A stretch of 64,000 nucleotides of DNA, taken from NCBI GenBank assembly GCA_017537175.1, contig JAFYLH010000021.1, forward strand, positions 36,978 to 100,977. The letters are read 5' to 3'. Below, piece after piece: positions 60,081 through 64,000 of this stretch. Position 1 is the stretch's first letter, and every line of letters starts with the position of its first letter. The position numbers were made by a program, and so were the translations under genes. This DNA comes from Clostridia bacterium. GTDB lineage: Bacteria > Bacillota > Clostridia > Oscillospirales > CAG-272. The notes below the pieces were generated by a model that saw only the letters and a program-made list of their open reading frames with translations, was not told the DNA's origin and did not search any database.

Positions 60081-61484
60081 ATGGAAATCCGTCCTCAAGA
60101 TCGCAAGAAAATAATAAGAGAATTACAAGAATTGGCCGAAAATGTTCTTTCTCTCAAAGCAGAGCATAGGCAAAAAAGACCTATAGTCATTGAATTTAGT
60201 GGTTCTCCAAAAGCTGGAAAGACTTCATGTATTAACTCGTTAGAGCTGTTTTTAAAGAGAAACGGATTCAGTGTTAAAGTAATACAAGAAAGAGCAAGCG
60301 TTTGTCCAGTTAGTGATAAGCAAAGTCCTATGTTCAATATATGGACTTCGTGCATGTCACTTGCTGGATTAATTGGTACATTGGAAGACAAATCCAACAC
60401 GGTAGATGTACTTATTTTAGATAGGGGCATATTTGATGCTCTTTGTTGGTTCGAATGGCTCTCGTCAACAGATAAAATGGAAGACAATCAAAAATATATA
60501 ACTGAACAGTTTTTGCTTATGGATGAACTAATTAAATCAATCGATATTGTCTTTGCTTTTTGCGTGGAGCCTCATATATCAATCGAACGCGAATATGCAA
60601 ATCTTTTGACCGACAAAATCGGAACAATCATGAACAAAACTGTATTAGAAGAATATTTAAGTGCAATACGCCGTACAATAGAAAAGAAAAAAGTCTATTT
60701 TCACAGCGTATTTGAGATAGATACTTCCAATAAAGTGCAAGATGAAGTCGGTAAAGAAGTAACTACCAAGACGCTTGAAACTCTCAAGGATTTACTTATG
60801 GAGCGTATTGGTTTTATTCAAAGAACAGAACAAATTGATAATCTTATTTCCAAGAATAAAATTACTGAATATGAAGATTTAATCGCTCTCTTGCCGCCAA
60901 TTGAATTTGATTTAAGAGAAACTGTTGAATTAAGTTCTAATTATATACAACCTCTTCCTATAGCGGTTATAACCAATAAAGAAAAGACTAAATTACTAGT
61001 CATTAAGAAGAACAAAAATGCTGTTTCTGCAACATCTCCCGAAAAAGATAAGCACTTGATATATGTAGGTGGTCATTCTCGATATGAAGATAAAACAGAA
61101 TCAAATTCCAATGATTTTATATCTATATGTAAAACAGCATTGAAAAGAGAAATAAAAGAGGAAATAGGAATCTCTGTAGCACTAAACAATATAAATCCCA
61201 TATTTCTCTATAGCAATGAGAATATCACAAGCCAAAAGCACTTGGCTGTATGCTTTATTATCCCAGTAGATGAAGAGTCTATAAAATTAAGGTTGGATTC
61301 TCACGAACTGGTGTTAAACAAAGGGAAAAGTAAAAGCGGCAAATTTGTATGTCTTTCCGAAATACAACAATTCGAACTTGAAGATTGGAGCCGTACAATT
61401 CTTAGCCATTATTTTAATTTGTACTACCCAAAACAGATGTCTATGCTAGAAAACTTTATTCCTACAGAAGAAATAAGTAATTGA
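60081..61484 (+). CDS. P-loop kinase-like protein fused to a NUDIX domain
   Basis: 467 aa. N-terminal NMP/deoxynucleoside-kinase-like P-loop domain: FSGSPKAGKTSCINSLELFL (Walker A about residue 45), an ERASVCPV segment and the Walker-B/lid-like LDRGIFDALCWFEWL. C-terminal NUDIX domain (about 290-440): VGGHSRYED and the box core ALKREIKEEIGISV. The first Gly/Glu of the canonical NUDIX box are displaced by an insertion. I infer nucleotide phosphorylation or hydrolysis; substrate unknown. ATG 60081 has GAGGTG 4 bases upstream. AT-rich, located next to recombinases, so probably horizontally acquired cargo. Confidence 0.75.
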   Translation: MEIRPQDRKKIIRELQELAENVLSLKAEHRQKRPIVIEFSGSPKAGKTSCINSLELFLKRNGFSVKVIQERASVCPVSDKQSPMFNIWTSCMSLAGLIGTLEDKSNTVDVLILDRGIFDALCWFEWLSSTDKMEDNQKYITEQFLLMDELIKSIDIVFAFCVEPHISIEREYANLLTDKIGTIMNKTVLEEYLSAIRRTIEKKKVYFHSVFEIDTSNKVQDEVGKEVTTKTLETLKDLLMERIGFIQRTEQIDNLISKNKITEYEDLIALLPPIEFDLRETVELSSNYIQPLPIAVITNKEKTKLLVIKKNKNAVSATSPEKDKHLIYVGGHSRYEDKTESNSNDFISICKTALKREIKEEIGISVALNNINPIFLYSNENITSQKHLAVCFIIPVDEESIKLRLDSHELVLNKGKSKSGKFVCLSEIQQFELEDWSRTILSHYFNLYYPKQMSMLENFIPTEEISN

Positions 61485-61530
61485 AGATCAATGGTATTAT
61501 AAACTCTTTGTTTACTGCAAACCAAATTTT

Positions 61531-61560
61531 GAGGGCGCCTTAGTCGGCGCCCTCTTTTAG
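61531..61560 (+). terminator. Terminator shared with the integrase 3' end
   Basis: GAGGGCGCC-TTAGTC-GGCGCCCTC then TTTTAG: a perfect 9-bp GC-rich stem. It ends the plus-strand cassette and overlaps the last codons and stop of the minus-strand integrase. Confidence 0.85.
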
Positions 61561-63000
61561 TTTTGCTCTCTCTTCCGCGATCTCTGCTTTGACTCGCTCG
61601 ATCATCTCGGCGAGTTTAGTTTCGCATTGGTCACGGGTTTCAGCGTAGATGTTGAACTTCTTTCGCTTGCCGTTTGGAAGTCTTGGATAGAAGCTGCCTT
61701 CCCACAGGTTCTCATTGACCTGATACAGACATCCCGTGCCGCTCTTGCGGATCTTTCTCGGCTCGGGCTCTGGGAGTGGCTCTGTGGGCGCACACTGGGT
61801 ATTTACGGGCGTGTTCGGGATTGCTGTGGGTGTTTGCTCGACCACGGGCATCTGCGCGTTTGTACCGCCGATTTTGCGGTCAATGCTCACCGCCGCCTGC
61901 ATCTGCATCGTGTCGGTCATATGGCTGTAGATATCGAGCGTGGTCGCAGCTGACACGTGTCCTATCGTTGCCGACAGCGTTTTCACGTCCATGCCGTTCT
62001 CTAACGCCATGGTTGCGAAGGTATGGCGCAGATCGTGGAACCGTACGTGCTTACATCCCGCCCGCTTGAGGAGGATCGACAGGATATCACCGACGGACGT
62101 GGGATACCTCGGCACATCGGGATTTTGCGGTGACGGAAACATCCACCGAGAGCTGACTGTTTCCTTATATTTTCTCAGTACCTCCACTAGCGACGGCGGC
62201 AGAACCACCGTGCGGATGGATCTTTTTGTTTTCGGCACGGAGATCTCTATCTTGCCGTTCACCGCGCATGCCTGGCGAACGATTTGAAGCTCGCCCGTTT
62301 GGAAGTTGAGGTCATCCCATTGCAGTCCCATCAGCTCCCCTCGGCGCATGCCCGTGCCGAGCTCCAAGAGGAACAGTTCGTAATAACCGTCCTCTTTGGC
62401 CTGGGCGAGGAACCGTTGCAGTTCATCCTTGGTCAGCACCTGCATCTCCCGCGCTTTCTTGGGCGGCAGTTTACAGCCGATGGCAGGATTGACCCGTATC
62501 AGTCCTTCGGCTACCGCTTTTTCAAGAGCCATTCTGCAACTTGCGTGGCAGGCGCGTACCATACGGTCGGACAGTCCGGGGCCGTATTTCTCGACGTACT
62601 GCTTTCGCCCGTTCCGCTTCAGCCGTGCATAGAATTGTTGCAGGTCGGTCTGTGTCAGTTTGTTCAGCGGTATCTTGCCGATCTCGGGGATGATGTGATC
62701 GTAGATTCGGTTCTCGTAGTTTTGCTGAGTCAGCGGTCGGATGGCAGGCTTGGAGTAATTCTCGTACCAGAACTCCACCCAATCGCCGAACAGCATATCC
62801 GGCTTGCACCGGGTACTCGGCGGTCGGTATTCCTTTTTCAGTTTTTCCAGTTTCTCCGAGCACTCGGTCTTGGTGTGAGCGAGGACGTTTTTGGTGATGG
62901 GCAAACCTTTGTCACCATAGCCTACCACCACTCGTCCTTCCCACCGCCCGTCCTTTCGTTGCCGCAGTGTGCCTTTTCCGTTTTGTCTGCGTTTTGCCAT
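61540..63000 (-). CDS. Tyrosine recombinase (phage-type integrase) 1
   Basis: 486 aa. N-terminal AP2-like arm-binding region (GTLRQRKDGRWEGRVVVGYG), SAM-like core-binding domain (about 65-165) and catalytic domain: Arg in LGTGMRRGELMGLQWDDL, HDLRHTFATMALENGMDVKT with GHVSAATTLDIYSH supplying His and the nucleophilic Tyr. Unusually, about 70 residues after the catalytic domain repeat an AP2-like pattern (GTGCLYQVNENLWEGSFYPR). GC-rich relative to the cassette. Start ATG 63000 follows AAAGGAGTG, 4 bases after the stop of the second recombinase. Confidence 0.93.
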   Translation of the reverse strand: MAKRRQNGKGTLRQRKDGRWEGRVVVGYGDKGLPITKNVLAHTKTECSEKLEKLKKEYRPPSTRCKPDMLFGDWVEFWYENYSKPAIRPLTQQNYENRIYDHIIPEIGKIPLNKLTQTDLQQFYARLKRNGRKQYVEKYGPGLSDRMVRACHASCRMALEKAVAEGLIRVNPAIGCKLPPKKAREMQVLTKDELQRFLAQAKEDGYYELFLLELGTGMRRGELMGLQWDDLNFQTGELQIVRQACAVNGKIEISVPKTKRSIRTVVLPPSLVEVLRKYKETVSSRWMFPSPQNPDVPRYPTSVGDILSILLKRAGCKHVRFHDLRHTFATMALENGMDVKTLSATIGHVSAATTLDIYSHMTDTMQMQAAVSIDRKIGGTNAQMPVVEQTPTAIPNTPVNTQCAPTEPLPEPEPRKIRKSGTGCLYQVNENLWEGSFYPRLPNGKRKKFNIYAETRDQCETKLAEMIERVKAEIAEERAKLKEGAD

Positions 63001-63004
63001 TTTA

Positions 63005-64000
63005 TCACTCCTTTATAATGAGGTCTTCCATGAAACCGCCGACGATGCTTGACGCGCGTTTTTGCATGTCGGTGGTCACGTGGGTGTAGGTGTCCAGCGT
63101 GAAGCTGGCGTTGGTGTGCCCGAGGATACGGGACAGCGTTTTGGCATCCACGCCGCCCGTCAGCGCGTGGGTGGCGAAGGTGTGGCGCAGATCGTGGAAC
63201 CGTATCAGCGGTAATCCCGCTTGCTTCAGCAAGGTTTTCATGCGGTTGAAGGGATACTCCGGATGCATCGCCTCCTCGGGTCTGTAGATGTTCGGGAAGA
63301 TCCACTCGCTCACCGCTGTTTTCTTTCGCTCCCGAAGCAGGTCTGCTGTGCTGGGCGGCAGGAGGATGGTGCGCGTTCCCGTTTCGGTTTTGGTGTCGCC
63401 CCAGGTCACGCCGCCACCTTTCTTTTTCTTCACCGTCCGCGAGATCTTCAGCCGCCCCGTGGCTTCATCGAAGTCCGACCACCGCAGTCCGCATATCTCA
63501 CCGAGACGCAGTCCCGTGGTCAGCTCGGTGTAGAAGAAATCGCGCCACACCTCGTCCAACATCGCCACGCTCATAAATTTTTCCAGCTGTGCTTCGGTGA
63601 GTATCTGCTTGGGTGCGTAATTGTTTTTCGGGATGGTGGTGCCGTCGGTGGGATTCTTGACGATAAGCCGTTCCCTCACCGCTGCGTCCATGGCTTCGTG
63701 GAGCATCATGTGAACACTGCGCACCGTGCTGTCGGCAAGCTCGTGTCCGCGAAGAGGATGCGCCTCTTGCCGACCGCTCTTTTTCATTTTGTTATACATT
63801 CTCTGCACGTCGGCGGTGGTGATGAATGCGATCGGCTTATCGCCCAGGTAAGGTTTGACGTGCATGCGGATCAGCGAAGCGTAGCCGTCCCAGGTGCTCT
63901 CGCGGACAGTGAAGATCATATACTCGTTCATCCATCGGTCGAGCCACTGGCCGAGGGTCAGCTTGCTGACCTCGGTCAGCTCTACGCCGCGGTAGTCCTC
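63005..64000 (-). CDS. Tyrosine recombinase 2 (5' end beyond the window)
   Basis: At least 331 aa; the frame stays open to the window end (VELTEVSKLTLGQWLDRWM precedes the first internal Met at 63931). Catalytic residues are present: LTTGLRLGEICGLRWSDFD (Arg), HDLRHTFATHALTGGVDAKT and GHTNASFTLDTYTHV (His, Tyr). Related to but clearly distinct from integrase 1, and upstream of it in the same operon. Probably the integration module of a mobile element that continues past the window. Confidence 0.92.
   Translation of the reverse strand, partial: EDYRGVELTEVSKLTLGQWLDRWMNEYMIFTVRESTWDGYASLIRMHVKPYLGDKPIAFITTADVQRMYNKMKKSGRQEAHPLRGHELADSTVRSVHMMLHEAMDAAVRERLIVKNPTDGTTIPKNNYAPKQILTEAQLEKFMSVAMLDEVWRDFFYTELTTGLRLGEICGLRWSDFDEATGRLKISRTVKKKKGGGVTWGDTKTETGTRTILLPPSTADLLRERKKTAVSEWIFPNIYRPEEAMHPEYPFNRMKTLLKQAGLPLIRFHDLRHTFATHALTGGVDAKTLSRILGHTNASFTLDTYTHVTTDMQKRASSIVGGFMEDLIIKE

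Noticed and set aside
62284..63018. 244-codon plus-strand frame opposite integrase 1
   Set aside because: High G+C sequence gives long antisense frames; the minus-strand frame has full recombinase motifs.

Overview
The window looks like chromosomal DNA of an anaerobic, probably gut-dwelling clostridium of the Ruminococcus/Oscillospiraceae type. This is an inference from gene content and order: an spc/alpha ribosomal operon with adk-map-KOW protein-infA-rpmJ inserted before rpsM, zinc-ribbon S14, many XRE regulators, a membrane pyrophosphatase and a DUF6483 protein. No rRNA is present. One intact tRNA (Pro-UGG) was found.

Layout. 1-11164: 3' part of the S10/spc/alpha ribosomal super-operon (rplP end to rplQ), including secY, adk, map, infA and rpoA. 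11272-16206: four tandem paralogous secreted, membrane-anchored proteins with a CBM9/DOMON-like ectodomain. 16209-18537: DUF6483 protein, nitroreductase and MATE exporter. 18537-24173: a minus-strand RNA-repair-like locus with RtcB ligase, a DUF2828 (Ro60-like architecture: helical domain plus vWA) protein, a 0.75-kb non-coding interval and two WYL-domain regulators. 24278-26662: NiaR-type repressor and a two-component system. 26811-31683: hppA pyrophosphatase and a UvrD-type helicase. 31920-39722: a 1327-residue surface protein, then an acyltransferase and a MoxR-DUF58 operon. 39847-45440: housekeeping genes rimM, trmD, HPr, uvrC, rsmD, coaD and deoD. 45509-54843: accessory stretch with four XRE regulators, an ECF sigma/anti-sigma pair, dinB with SOS boxes, and several families of palindromic repeats. 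54950-58935: PF06541 membrane protein, metallo-beta-lactamase-fold hydrolase, a fused GT4/CsaB-like glycosyltransferase and a lipoprotein. 58975-64000: a strong promoter reading into a broken tRNA-Pro-like RNA, an intact tRNA-Pro, an AT-rich two-gene cassette (4-TM protein plus P-loop kinase/NUDIX fusion) and two tandem GC-richer tyrosine recombinases, the second cut by the window end.

The most interesting signal is in the non-coding interval 21274-21957. Six units repeat the same architecture (read on the minus strand): a 7-bp terminal stem of form AAGRNNC/GNNYCTT, a fixed 2-nt spacer, an invariant ACAGCAA, a variable internal region with its own hairpins, then the closing stem strand. Five of six stems pair perfectly and their inner bases covary (GGCAC/GTGCC, GACCC/GGGTC, GATGC/GCATC, GATAC/GTATC). 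This points to an array of small structured RNAs immediately upstream of the DUF2828 and rtcB genes. By analogy with the Rsr/Y-RNA/RtcB operons of other bacteria, I infer a WYL-controlled RNA-repair or RNA-surveillance system carrying its own family of tRNA-sized RNAs. The RNA family is not one I recognise.
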